A DNA stretch of 64,000 bases from Crambe crambe (lineage: Eukaryota > Porifera > Demospongiae > Poecilosclerida > Crambeidae). Positions 44,515 through 54,979 of this stretch are shown here, piece after piece (within the stretch, counting starts at the first letter, position 1; the number at the start of each line of letters is the position of its first letter). The stretch lies in the NCBI GenBank assembly GCA_963924555.1, contig OZ004581.1, positions 6,983,338 to 7,047,337 on the forward strand, given 5' to 3'. The translations under genes were made by a program, and so were the position numbers. The notes under the pieces are model-generated. The model ran no database searches, was not told where the DNA came from, and saw only the letters and a list, made by a program, of their open reading frames with translations.

Positions 44515-44527
44515 TGGCGACGAGGAT
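44515..44527 (+). other. Gypsy primer-binding site, tRNA-Ser(GCU)-like
   Basis: TGGCGACGAGGAT begins two bases after the LTR. From memory, animal tRNA-Ser(GCU) ends ATCCTCGTCG plus CCA, which is fully complementary over these 13 bases. The tRNA assignment needs checking against sponge tRNAs. Confidence 0.65.
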
Positions 44528-44544
44528 AAAGAAGTAGCTGGGCT

Positions 44545-46569
44545 ATGGCAGTACACGGACATGTTTCAGAATTCGATCCAAAAAAGGAAGAATGGAAGTC
44601 CTACGCAGAGAGACTTTCGTACTATTTCATAGCAAACGATATCACGACTGATGCGAAGAAGCAAGCAGTACTCCTAAGTGCGAGTGGATCAGACACATTT
44701 GAACTTATTCAGAACCTGTTGGCACCAGTTGACCCAAAAGACAAAAGTTTTGACGAATTGGTAACTCTACTAGAGAATCATTACAAACCAAAACCTTCAG
44801 AAATAGTCCAGCGTTATCACTTCAACTGCCGAGATCAAAAGGAAGGAGAGAACATATCGACGTACGTCTCCGAACTCAGAAAGCTGTCCCAACACTGCAA
44901 CTATGGCACAAGTCTGAATGATTTACTACGTGACCGCCTTGTTTGTGGGATAAGAAATGGCCCTCTTCAACGGAAGCTGTTAGCAGAGAAGGAACTTACG
45001 TTCAAAACAGCTTTAGAGATGGCCCAGGCTTGGGAAGCTGCAGAAGCAAGTTCCAAGGACTTGCAAAAGCCACAAAATTCATCAGTGCACTCTCTCCGTG
45101 AGAGGGACCCCTCACGCCAACAGAAACATCAACAAAGCCCAGCAGTAACCTGTTATCGATGTGGAGGCCAACACAAGGCTCCTGATTGTCGATTCAAGAA
45201 CACTAAGTGCCACACCTGTCAGAAGGTGGGGCACCTTGCAAGGGTGTGTAGGAGTAAAACACACCCACATCAACAGAAGCGGCGAAAACCGACTTCACAC
45301 AAGACACATCACGTGGGAGAGAGTAAGGAAGCTGCCGAAAGCGAGGAGTACTCACTATTTACAGTCGTTGGGAAAAATAACAAACCAATCACAGCCGTTG
45401 TCACTGTGAATGATATGGAACTGACATTGGAAGTGGATACTGGAGCATCCCGTTCCCTGATAAGCGAGTATACTTACCTTAATCTCAGGCGAGAAGGTCA
45501 AGTTCCGGAGTTACAATCCACTTCGGCCCAACTTCAGACTTACACTGGTGAGCGACTGGAGACCCTGGGTTATATTTCAGCACAGGTCAAGTACCAGGAC
45601 CAGACAGATCAACTGGACTTGATCGTAGTACAAGGAAATGGACCTAGCTTGTTGGGGAGGGATTGGCTAGGAAAATTTCAGTTTGACTGGCGGAGTCTCC
45701 ACAGAATACAGGATAAAGCAACATTGGAAGCAGTCCTTAAGAAGCATGGTGAGGTGTTTCGAGAGGAATTGGGTGAAGTTTCTGGGTTCACCGCCAAGAT
45801 CCACGTCGATGAAGACAAACCTCCACGATATTACCGACCACGATTGGTACCGTTCGCACTTCGAGAGAAGGTGGAGAAGGAACTTACACGATTGGTGGAC
45901 CTGAATGTTATCAAACCTATTCAGTTCTCTGAGTGGGCAACCCCTATTGTCCCTGTGGTTAAGCCAGATGGTTCCATCCGCATCTGTGGTGACTACAAGC
46001 TCACTGTGAATCAGGTGGCCAAGCTGGATACTTACCCCCTCCCTCGTATAGAGGACTTGTTTGCATCACTGTCTGGAGGCCAAACCTTCAGCAAATTGGA
46101 TCTGGCACATGCTTACCTCCAGGTGAAACTGGATGAAGAGTCCCAAAAGTACGTTGCAGTTAACACCCAGAAAGGACTGTATACGTATACCAGACTACCA
46201 TTTGGAGTGGCTTCAGCCCCGTCCATCTTTCAAAGAATGATGGAGAGTATTCTACAAGGTCTCCCTCATGTGTCAATTTACCTTGACGACATCTTAGTTA
46301 CTGGGAAAAGTGAAGAAGATCATCTCCGAAACTTAGATGAGGTCCTTGGCAGATTGAAGGCAGCGGGACTTAGGCTGAAACAAGCAAAGTGTGCCTTCAT
46401 GCTGCCATCGGTGGAGTATCTTGGACACAGAATTAGTGCGGCTGGTCTACAACCAAGTGAGGAGAAAATCCGTGCCATTACAAAGGCTCCTGCACCAACA
46501 GACATCTCACAGCTGAGGTCATTCTTGGGAGTTGTAAATTATTATTGTAAGTTCCTCCCTAATTTGTCA
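44545..46569 (+). pseudogene. Gypsy gag-pol, 5' portion (gag, protease, reverse transcriptase)
   Basis: The frame opens at MAVHGHVSEFDP and is continuous from gag into pol. A gag capsid-like region is followed by two zinc knuckles (CYRCGGQH...C and CHTCQKVGH...C), an aspartic protease (VDTGASRSLI) and a reverse transcriptase with the YLDD box. Without the insertion the frame would continue into 52559-54463; at present it is cut after the reverse transcriptase by the IS3EU-type element, so this copy cannot make a full polyprotein. It resembles the K02A2.6-like Gypsy proteins common in invertebrate genomes. Confidence 0.95.
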
Positions 46570-46677
46570 TATGGGGTGCCGTTTGTGTCAAAACTAGGAT
46601 TCTAACGATCTTTAGTTTTGAGGTCGATGTTTAGACAATGATCGATGTTTATTAGGCCAAGCTGCGATGTTTCAGTA
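46570..46677 (+). repeat. IS3EU-type left TIR (first 108 bp) and subterminal repeat
   Basis: Pairs with 52451-52558 with one mismatch seen (aggtcgatg against aggttgatg). The motif GTTTTGAGGTCGATGTTTAG plus ACAATGATCGATGTTTA at about 46612-46651 recurs at about 46714-46757, and likewise twice at the right end, a likely transposase-binding array. Confidence 0.95.
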
Positions 46678-46912
46678 GTAGGCACGATTTATTGTCGATA
46701 TTTCTGGAAATTAGAATTCTAGTTTTGAGGTCGATGTTTAGACAATGATCGATGTTTACGTTTCAGAGTTTACTGTCGATATTTAGCTCGCTTGAATTTA
46801 TCTTGCACATGCGCAAGTACGTAAGTACCGCGCGCGGCGATACTACTGTGCACGTGACCAACAATACAGCTGCTTCATTCTCGACGGAGCTGAGCTAGTT
46901 AGCTAAAGAGAA

Positions 46913-49900
46913 ATGGCGAAGGAATTAGACCTTGGTGAAATAGGGAAGGCAGTGACAGATGCATTGACTTCAGTATTTTCTAAAATGCAACCCAAGCGAA
47001 CGTGAGTCAGAGTAGAAAGCAATTTAGGAAATTTAAATATTAAATAATAATTATAGCATTAATGTTGTTGGAGCTGATGACGATGATGACTTCATCCAGC
47101 CTAGTAAAAAAGGAAAAAGGTAAAGCTGTAAGCTAGCTGACTAGAACATCATTCTAACACTACATTAGGAGTGATGAAAAGCCACAAACATCAGTATCAC
47201 GTTTGCCATCATCATTTCTTTCAAAGTCAAGAAAATATAAGAAAAAATCGGTTGCAAAATTATTCACTTACGATCGAGATATTATATGTCTACCCTCATC
47301 ATTTTCCAAATCATCTTCGGTGTCCATAAAAATCCCTAGGAAACCGCAAGACCGGGAATATCTTGCGAAAAATCATTTGATTGGGAAAATTCGTCTTAAT
47401 TCTTCAATGAATGAAGATCAAATCTTTCAAGAAATACGTTCAGTTTTTGCAATTCCAATGAAGAAAGATTCATTATTCCAGTTTAAAGTATTACAAACCG
47501 CAGGTGGCTCGAGTAAATGTTTGATCTTGCCTTCCTTATCAGATTCTTATGAATGGACTGCTAGTGCGATATGTGGAAAAAATTCCAAAGTTCCAATTTA
47601 TATAATGGCTGTGGATGACTTATTGGTATGTAGCAACATATTCAATCCAATGACAATAGTCTGTGCATGCAATGTTGTATCCATGATTGCTATCACTTAC
47701 AGGTTACTAATCCTGGAGATACAGATGATGAAGATGATGACCTGCCAACAGTACATGTTAAGTTACACCAGCCACTCTTTCACTTTTACTGATAGTCATG
47801 ATCTTTCTTTACAGGTTACTAATCCTGGAGATACAGATGATGACCTGCCAACAGTACATGTTAAGGTACACCAGCCACTCTTGATTAGGCATACTTACAT
47901 TGAAGTGTTGAATGTTTTTTGCTAACTGTGTTGGAAAGTTTTTTTGTTGTTGTTGTTGAAACTGTTTGGTGACCACACTGGTCAAGGGGGTTGGTTTAAT
48001 GGGAGTTATACATAATGGGCTAGATTTGGGTTACAATGAACCAACAGCTTATAATAATATTATAATAGAAACCACCAATTGTCATTGTAACAAGTAGTGA
48101 TGATGAATCAGAACGGAAGAAGGTCAGTTTATTTATAATGTCTAATAGATTCAATCATATTTTTTGTAAAATAAAGGCAAGAGAGGAGTACATAGTTGAG
48201 TCAAGAAAAGTTATGGAAGAACAGGATGCTGCTTATGCTGAGTCGCTGAGGATAGATCAAGAGAAGGATGCCAAGAAAGCTGACAAAATGGCAAGAGAGA
48301 AGGTCAGGTTTTTTTTTTTGTTTGTTTTTTTTTGTTTTTTTTTGTTTTTTGTTTTTTTTTTGGCCTTTCCCACTTTCCAATGTTGATGAAAAGTTTTCTT
48401 ACCTTTTATTTTAGCTGCAGCTTAAACTTAGAAATAAATGGAGTTCTGAGAGGTTGGAAACCATTGGTGGTAGTAGATTTATTATTCGTTTTGGGGACAG
48501 TGAGAGAGTGGAGTGCAGTATTTCAAGAGATATTACTGCAAAGGTAATGCTGGTCACGTATGCATACGTATCTACTGTTCCCTGAAAGTAGTTTATTATT
48601 ACTATTGCATATCATAGGTTCTTTATGAAATAGCATATGCCTTTGGACGCATCCTGACACCTTTTTCAATTTTCTCTACAATGCCTCGTAAACGGATATG
48701 TGAGAATACTCTCGTCTCTAATTTGGATGCTGTATCGAAAGTTTTGTTTGTGGAAGAAGACAAGGAAGCACCTGATCCCCTCAAGTTTTTGGAAGAATGT
48801 ATAATATTGGAGGCAGAGTCTGAGGTAAGAAATAGTCAGATGCCAACACATAGGACATGGGTCTATAGAAGGCCCTCCATGGGTTTGTAGGACCCATTGT
48901 TCAAAAATCTGGACTTGTAATACTAAATTCTTTATTTGCTTGTTTGTTTTGTTTTCCTTTTATAGTACATGTATGTTGATCATGAAGAATCTGTTAATAA
49001 TTACCAATCTGAGGTGACTGAAATTGTTCATGAAGGTAAGTTCTCCTCCATGTTAGTCTTGTCCCCAGACCCCGCCCTCCAAGGAGGGAAAAGGGGTCTG
49101 GCACTCTTTGAACAATTTTTGGGGCTTGCTGACTTAGCAGTTTCCGATTTCTGTTCCACCAATCAGAAGCACTGCATGTGAAAATTCCTGTGACGGTCAG
49201 ATAGCTAGTCATATGACACTGATGTTATAATGGCGGAGGTAATAAATAAGTATTAAAGTTTTTACTACGTAAAAACTTAAAAAATTAGTAAGTGGAAACT
49301 TAAGTTGGGCGGTCAAGAAGAAAGACGGCTTGACTGGATTCGGCTAGTCTCGCGTAAAAGGAAAGAATTGGGTCTGGCTAGGCGAAACTATTCTTTGGTG
49401 GTGTGCAGAGTCTGGTAACTCAGCCAGACAGACACAGCAAGACTCCATTTCGTGGTGGCCTCCTCTCTGATGATCGTGTTTGGTTGTTATGGCAACTTTC
49501 AAGTCATGTGGTAGTGTCACCTGATCTAAATTCACCCAAGCCCCCAAATTGCTTGAAGAGTACCAGACCCCTTTTCCCTCCTTGGAGGGTGAGGTCTGGG
49601 GACGAGACTACTCCATGTTGGCATTATGATACTCTAAATAATGCCCATTCTAATGTTAATTATTCAAATTGAAGCACACCTCAATGTTAGATGTATCTTG
49701 CTATGTAAGATAATTTGTGAGTATGGTAGCTAACTCACAATGAGATATTATTATTATAATTTTGTGCAGTGGAATGTATGCGTCAGAAATTTATCACTGA
49801 TGAACTCGACACTCATAAAGCAATACCTAGACTTATCAGCCGAAAAAATGTTTACTCAGATGTAATGGCCATTTATTATGATAATGCAGTTGAAATTCTG

Positions 49901-50848
49901 AAAGAATTCCCCTTTAGAGTTCAATTTGAGAGTGAACGTGCTGTGGATACAGGTGGAGTTTCTAGGGACATGTTTTCCTCATTTTGGGAGGAAGCCTACA
50001 GAAAAAATTTTGATGGGGAGAGTTTACTAGTTCCTGCTGTGCATCCCAACAGTGAAATATCCACATTCAGCGTTCTTGGTACTATTCTGGCACATGGGTT
50101 CATAGTGTGTGGCTTCCTCCCAGTTCGCATAGCCTTTCCAGTTCTTGCTGCAATTTTTCATGGTCCTAATGTAGAAGTCCCTGATACTATACTATTGGAA
50201 TCATTTGTGGATTACCTTAGCTGTCATGAAAGTTCACTTATTCATGAAGCAATCAAACTTGGTGAGAAAGGTACTTCATTTTCGTCGCATATGCAGGCTG
50301 ACCTCATTAATACTCTAAGTCGATTGGGATGTACTGAAATACCATCTTTTTCTAATATCAAGAGACTGGTAATTACCATATCTAAGCATCTGCTTGTAAA
50401 TAAGCCACTAGGAACGCTGTATACCCTCAGATCAGGGGTTCCAATTCCGTATCACAATTTCCTTAAGCAGTTTTCTATTCAAAAATTATTTGAGTTGTAT
50501 AAAGCGCTCAATGCTACATCAGCTTCTGTGTTGAGATTGATTGAATCACCTGAAGATATGAATTTTGCTGAGGATCGAGTGTTTAGGTATCTCCTCACTT
50601 TCGTTGGTAGTGCTAAGACAGATCAGCTTCGATTTTTTTTGAGATTTGTTACTGGAAGTTCGGTCCTCATCGATGAGCGTATTACCATTTCCTTCAATAA
50701 CCTTACTGGCCTAGCAAGGCGACCCATCAGCCATACATGTGACTGTGGGTTAGAATTACCCATATCTTATGCCACTTATCCTGAATTCGAATTTGAATTT
50801 TCAAAAATTCTATCCCATGAGATGTCATGGGTAATGGACGCAATTTAA
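46913..50848 (+). CDS. Transposon-encoded UBX-HECT ubiquitin ligase, multi-exon
   Basis: Exons proposed from GT-AG borders that keep one frame: 46913-47001, 47057-47119, 47169-47625, 47815-47865 (alternative or extra 47703-47756), 48069-48122, 48177-48302, 48415-48543, 48618-48824, 48966-49035, 49770-50848. They total 2325 bases, i.e. 774 residues. The N-terminal third has no domain I can name. A charged helix (EEQDAAYAESLRIDQEKDA) like that of FAF/UBXD8 proteins precedes a UBX domain (about 298-370: FIIRFGDSERVECS ... STMPRK ... VLFVEE). The last exon (about 416-774) is a HECT domain: DTGGVSRDMFSSFWEEAY in the N-lobe and RPISHTC in the C-lobe, with the catalytic Cys at about 739, 35 residues from the end. 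UBX domains normally bind p97/VCP and HECT ligases form a thioester with ubiquitin, so the product could ubiquitylate p97-linked targets. A hAT-like MITE sits in the last intron. Confidence 0.75.
47703..47865 (+). repeat. Tandemly duplicated exon in the UBX-HECT gene
   Basis: 47703-47756 and 47815-47865 encode nearly the same acidic peptide (VTNPGDTDD...DLPTVHV). In the first copy the donor AAG|GTACAC has become AAG|TTACAC, leaving only CAT|GTTAAG as a possible donor. The first copy also has an extra DED segment. Confidence 0.8.
49054..49610. mobile_element. hAT-like MITE, 557 bp, in the last UBX-HECT intron
   Basis: Termini TAGTCTTGTCCCCAGACC and, inverted, TAGTCTCGTCCCCAGACC. The 8-bp target duplication CTCCATGT is perfect (49046-49053 and 49611-49618). 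It sits wholly inside the intron 49036-49769, so splicing can remove it. Confidence 0.9.
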
Positions 50849-50955
50849 CACTATAAATATATACTTAGCTACAGAACTATTGACTTAATCACTTATAATA
50901 ATTTCTTGGTATTTACTTGATGTGTACATGTATATTACTGAAAGATTATTAAAAT

Positions 50956-52266
50956 TTATTCAGAAGAACATTCAGTACATCCTTGTGATAAATGTCTACC
51001 AACAATATCTGTCACTGAAGAATAGAAATCATGACTTTGACTTACAGATAACACGAAACTTGATGAGTTTGCCATTAACTCTTCCAACAAAGCGGTACAA
51101 GGTTCAAAAACTATTCTTGGAACAGTAACGGCTTCGTGTGCCTCAGGTGTTTGACTATTACCGATAATTGATGCATGCGGTGTAATGGTAGGAGGGTCAT
51201 TTCTTTGCATATAGCCTTGTATAAACAGTTGATTGGGTGTGAGATTATTCTCAGTTGATATCTTATGATTATTCCAACTACTTGTAAATTCCTCGAGAGC
51301 ATGGTTAATTAGAGGTATATATGTGAAATGTAAACAGAATAAATCAATTTCATTTAGAGGATCAAGCTTTCCTTCTTCCTCTAATGCTCTGAAACTGTCA
51401 TAGAACAAGGAGATCACACAACGGAATACATCCCTCCATAAACGCTCTATCCTTTCATTATGAGTGGATGATCCTGTAATAATCACAGATTCAGACATAT
51501 GCTGTTCTATCATATACTGCCATATTCCAACATTTTCACCACCTAAATCTGATCGCACCTTAGATGGTAGTCCATGATTCGTAGTTGCTTCAATAAATGC
51601 AGATAGAACACTGGATGAATTGTTGTTGTCAGAGCATTTTAAGTAAACAATTGTTCTGGAATAACCATCTATGCCTCCATGGGTTACCAAACGCCAACGT
51701 ATTAGCTTGTGATGGCCATCCACATGCCACACCGCATTGGGACCCTCAGCATGGTAAACTCTCCTTCTCACAGTCACACGCTTTCGAATGGCTGTATTCT
51801 CTGGATCCACACGATGAATCGAAGCACGCAGCCTAGATCTAGGAATGATAATTTTACGTACAAGCAAATGTCCATTCAGCAATCTTTCTCCATCATTGGG
51901 GTGAGTTTGTTTGATGTCTATTAATTGTTGATCTAGATGATGGTCACTAATGGATGTGTAGTAAACATCTTGAGATATTCCATTGTCTTGCAACCTTCTA
52001 TATAATGTCGACCGACTTATATTCAAAATTTCTGCAATTTTGGACCAAGTGAATCCCATGCTTCGTAGGAATTCAATGTCTTCAATATTGACATCAACTG
52101 AAGGTCTACCAATACTGGAACTAGAAATAACTATTAATAAATCCGCACCCGCTAACTAGTTAGTGCAAACCTACCTATTTTCTTCAGTGGAAGAAACATT
52201 AAATCCAATTCTTCTCAAGGAAGATATCAGGGCAGACTCCAGTTCTGTTTGTAGTGATTCGGCCAT
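50956..52266 (-). CDS. IS3EU-type transposase (integrase-like DDE), two exons
   Basis: Exon 1 is 52266-52175 and exon 2 is 52120-50956, joined by a 54-base intron (GTAGGT...TTCTAG), giving 418 residues in one frame. An N-terminal helix-turn-helix (WSKIAEILNISRSTLYRRLQ, about 55-75) is followed by a retroviral-integrase-like core with D165 (NAVWHVDGHHKLIRW), D222 (VRSDLGGENV) and E256 (NERIERLWRD), spacing D33E. The first-Asp motif is typical of an integrase-core family abundant in sponge, cnidarian and fish genomes. All three catalytic residues are kept. It ends 107 bases after the converging UBX-HECT stop. Acts in the nucleus on the TIRs. Confidence 0.85.
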
Positions 52267-52450
52267 CTAGCATTCATTATGCATTATTATGTGATCGTCA
52301 ATCGCGCGCGCGTATCTCGACTGCTCACGTGCGCGCACGCGCGGTACGTAAACTACAGCTAGCTAGCTTGCGTAATAAACATCGATCATTGTCTAAACAT
52401 CGACCTCAAAACTAGAATCCTTAAATATCGACAGTAAACCGTACCTATTA

Positions 52451-52558
52451 TACTGAAACATCGCAGCTTGGCCTAATAAACATCGATCATTGTCTAAACA
52501 TCAACCTCAAAACTAAAGATCGTTAGAATCCTAGTTTTGACACAAACGGCACCCCATA
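52451..52558 (-). repeat. IS3EU-type right TIR
   Basis: Inverted match of 46570-46677 over 108 bases; see the left TIR. The second copy of the subterminal motif lies at about 52375-52417. Confidence 0.95.
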
Positions 52559-54463
52559 TTGTCAAGCTTGTTAGCACCTCTTCATCAGTTATTACAGCAT
52601 GGGGTTAAGTGGAAGTGGGGCAAACCACAACAGAATGCCTTTCAGGAAGCCAAGCAGCAGCTAACTTCCAAGTGTTTACTAGTCCACTTTGACCCTGGGA
52701 AACCACTGTTGTTATCCTGTGATGCATCTCCCTATGGAGTGGGAGCAGTCCTGTCCCACCTGGTAGATGGGGAGGAGAAGCCTATAGCGTTCGCATCAAG
52801 GACGCTGGCCCCTGCTGAAAAGAGGTACTCCCAAATAGATAAGGAGGGATTAGCAATCATTTTTGGAGTCAAGAAATTTAACCAATATCTCTTGGGCCGG
52901 AAGTTTACCATTTACTCAGACCATAAGCCCCTGAAGCACTTGTTTAAGGAAGGCCGAGCAGTACCCCCATTGGCTTCCTCTCGTATACAACGATGGGCTT
53001 TAACACTGGGTGCATACAACTATACCATGATGTATAGGCCAGGGAAAGAACATTCCAATGCCGATGTTCTAAGTCGGTTACCACTCTCTGAATCCCCCAG
53101 TACAGTACCACCGCCAGGTGACGTGATTCTGCTGATTGAGACCTTACGTAATTCACCCGTCACAGACACCCACATCAGAGAATGGACCAACCGGGATCCA
53201 AAAATGTCAAGAGTTAGAGACATGGTAAAAAAGGGATGGTCTCATACGAATGATCCTGAATTACGCCCATATCAACGTCGGAGCCAAGAACTATCAGTAC
53301 AAGATGGCTGTATTTTGATTGGAAGCCGAGTGGTGATACCACCAGCTGGTCGAGAGAGAGTGCTTGAGCTCTTACATGAGGGCCACATTGGTATCTGCCG
53401 AATGAAGAGCCTGGCAAGAGGAATTGTGTGGTGGCCAAACCTGGATGAAGATTTACAAGCGAAAGTGAAAGATTGCTACCAGTGCCAACTTCATCAAAAG
53501 TCCCCACCCCTGGCACCTTTACATCCGTGGGAGTGGCCTGGACGTCCTTGGAGCCGCCTACATATTGACTATGCAGGTCCAGTGCGTGGGAAGATGCTCC
53601 TTGTTGTAATTGATTCACACTCAAAGTGGTTAGAGGTGGTCATTGTACCCTCTGCAAATTCATTCCACACCATCGAGAAACTCCGTTCCATGTTTTCAGT
53701 CCATGGCCTTCCAGAGGTGATTGTCTCGGATAATGGTTCACCTTTCACAAGTTTGGAATTTCACGAGTTCACCCAGAAGAATGGAATCCGCCACGTCAGA
53801 ACCTCACCATACCATCCAGCTTCTAATGGACAGGCCGAAAGGGCTGTGCAGGTTTTGAAGGAAGCCTTAAAGAAGTCTTCTTCAAATTCCATGGAAGTTC
53901 AACTCGCTCGTTTCCTTTTCAAGTATCGCATCACTCCCCATACCACTACTGGAGTTAGTCCTTCAGAGATGCTGATGGGTCGACAGTTGCGATCCCACCT
54001 TGATTTACTCAAACCAGATGTTTCTGCACGAGTTCGACGTCACCAGGGGACACAGAAAGTCCTGCATGACAACCGAGGAACTCGGGAACGTATCTTTCAA
54101 TGTGGAGATAAGGTTTTTGTACGAGGCTCACCAAGCGATCCCAAATGGTTACCTGGAGAAATTTCGGAGGTATGTGGTCCTGTTTCTTACAGAGTCCGGT
54201 TAGCAGATGACAGAATATTCCGACGACATGTTGACCAGATTCGGGCCCGCAGTGCTGAGACCAAGACTGTTGACCAAGGTGACCAAGACAATGAACTGGA
54301 CATTCTGCCAAAACAACCTGGTACCTCAAGTCATCCTACTGTTGACAATCCAGCCAACCCTCCACCTGTTGCACCGGTTTCACCCCCTGCTGGAGAACCG
54401 CTTCGTCGGTCTTCCCGATTAAGGAATCCACCTGATCGCTATGGTGCGTATGTTAACACTTAA
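52559..54463 (+). pseudogene. Gypsy pol, 3' portion (RNase H and integrase)
   Basis: The open part starts at the target duplication and has no own start codon. Domains in order: RNase H (LLSCDASPYGVGAVL ... YSDHKPL), the HHCC zinc-binding domain (HEGHIG ... CYQC) and an rve integrase core (HIDYAGP, VIVSDNGSPF, ASNGQAERA). No chromodomain follows; the tail is Pro-rich. It is the separated second half of the frame begun at 44545. Confidence 0.9.
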
Positions 54464-54474
54464 GGGTGGAGGAA
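54462..54474 (+). other. Gypsy polypurine tract
   Basis: AAGGGTGGAGGAA ends directly at the first base of the right LTR and overlaps the pol stop codon. Confidence 0.85.
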
Positions 54475-54690
54475 TGTAATATCTGAGAACTGACTGTACT
54501 GTTTTCTTATGTTATTTGATTATTTACGTAGCTACACTGTGTCATTGTAATCACATAGGCCTTATGTCATCTTATGTAATGTTATGTCATGTTTCAGTTA
54601 ATTTGTGGGCGCCCGCCGCCATCATCCTTATTCCTTTTTTTTGTTCTGTATGCTTTTGTGCACAATAAAGAAATTTGAGTAGATACGATA
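54475..54690 (+). repeat. Gypsy right LTR
   Basis: Same 216 bases as the left LTR; followed by the ATTAT target duplication. Confidence 0.95.
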
Positions 54691-54790
54691 ATTATGTTGA
54701 GTAGTTTCAGATTATAGTGCAATAATGGACATAGCTGGGGATTGTGCTGGACAAAGATTGATCCCATTTCCATCCTTCATTTGTTTCCTA
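54691..54790. mobile_element. Palindromic MITE, right part, after the Gypsy insertion
   Basis: TTTCAGATTATAGTGCAATA, TGGGGATTGTGCTGGA and ACAAAGATTGATCCCATTTC continue the element interrupted at 44296. Confidence 0.8.
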
Positions 54791-54865
54791 CCATTTTGCA
54801 TGTACACTGTACATTCCCTAATAGATTTTACCTCATTGAATTTAATGCTATAGGGTAGTATGTAT

Positions 54866-54945
54866 TCACCTCTTCAGGATTAGCCAATGTCTTCAAGTGC
54901 TTGAGGATCTGATCAATGAATGTGTTGAAAAATTGAGCCACTTTG
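54866..54945 (-). pseudogene. Isolated exon copy of the unknown host gene of the array
   Basis: Minus strand: CAG acceptor at 54946-54948, exon 54945-54870 reading KVAQFFNTFIDQILKHLKTL plus ANPEE, then a GTGAAT donor. Its end is the same as the exon entering the window at 64000-63966. The following exons are not found to the left, where the Gypsy and other elements lie. Confidence 0.55.
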
Positions 54946-54979
54946 CTGACAAACTTGGGTCACCAGCATACAGACAGTC

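Larger units (their letters stand above)
46570..52558. mobile_element. IS3EU-type DNA transposon, 5989 bp, with transposase and UBX-HECT gene
   Basis: The termini start TATGGGGTGCCG on both sides (TAYGG, the IS3EU signature as I recall it), with a 6-bp target duplication TTGTCA (46564-46569 and 52559-52564). Removing the element plus one duplication leaves the Gypsy pol codons in frame, which proves the boundaries. It carries two convergent genes: UBX-HECT on the plus strand (46913-50848) and the integrase-like transposase on the minus strand (52266-50956). The superfamily label rests on termini, TSD length and the integrase-like DDE domain. Confidence 0.85.
44297..54690 (+). mobile_element. 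Gypsy-type LTR retrotransposon, interrupted by an IS3EU-type transposon
   Basis: 216-bp LTRs bound the element, flanked by the 5-bp target duplication ATTAT (44292-44296 and 54691-54695). PBS, gag-pol and polypurine tract are all present. Without the 5989-bp insertion and one copy of its 6-bp target duplication the element would be about 4.4 kb. The two LTRs show no difference by eye, so insertion is recent, and the IS3EU-type element inside is younger still. Confidence 0.95.

Noticed and set aside
49769-50848. HECT frame as an ordinary host gene
   Set aside because: It is enclosed by the IS3EU-type TIRs, and the surrounding Gypsy pol frame is restored when the whole interval is removed, so it moved with the transposon.
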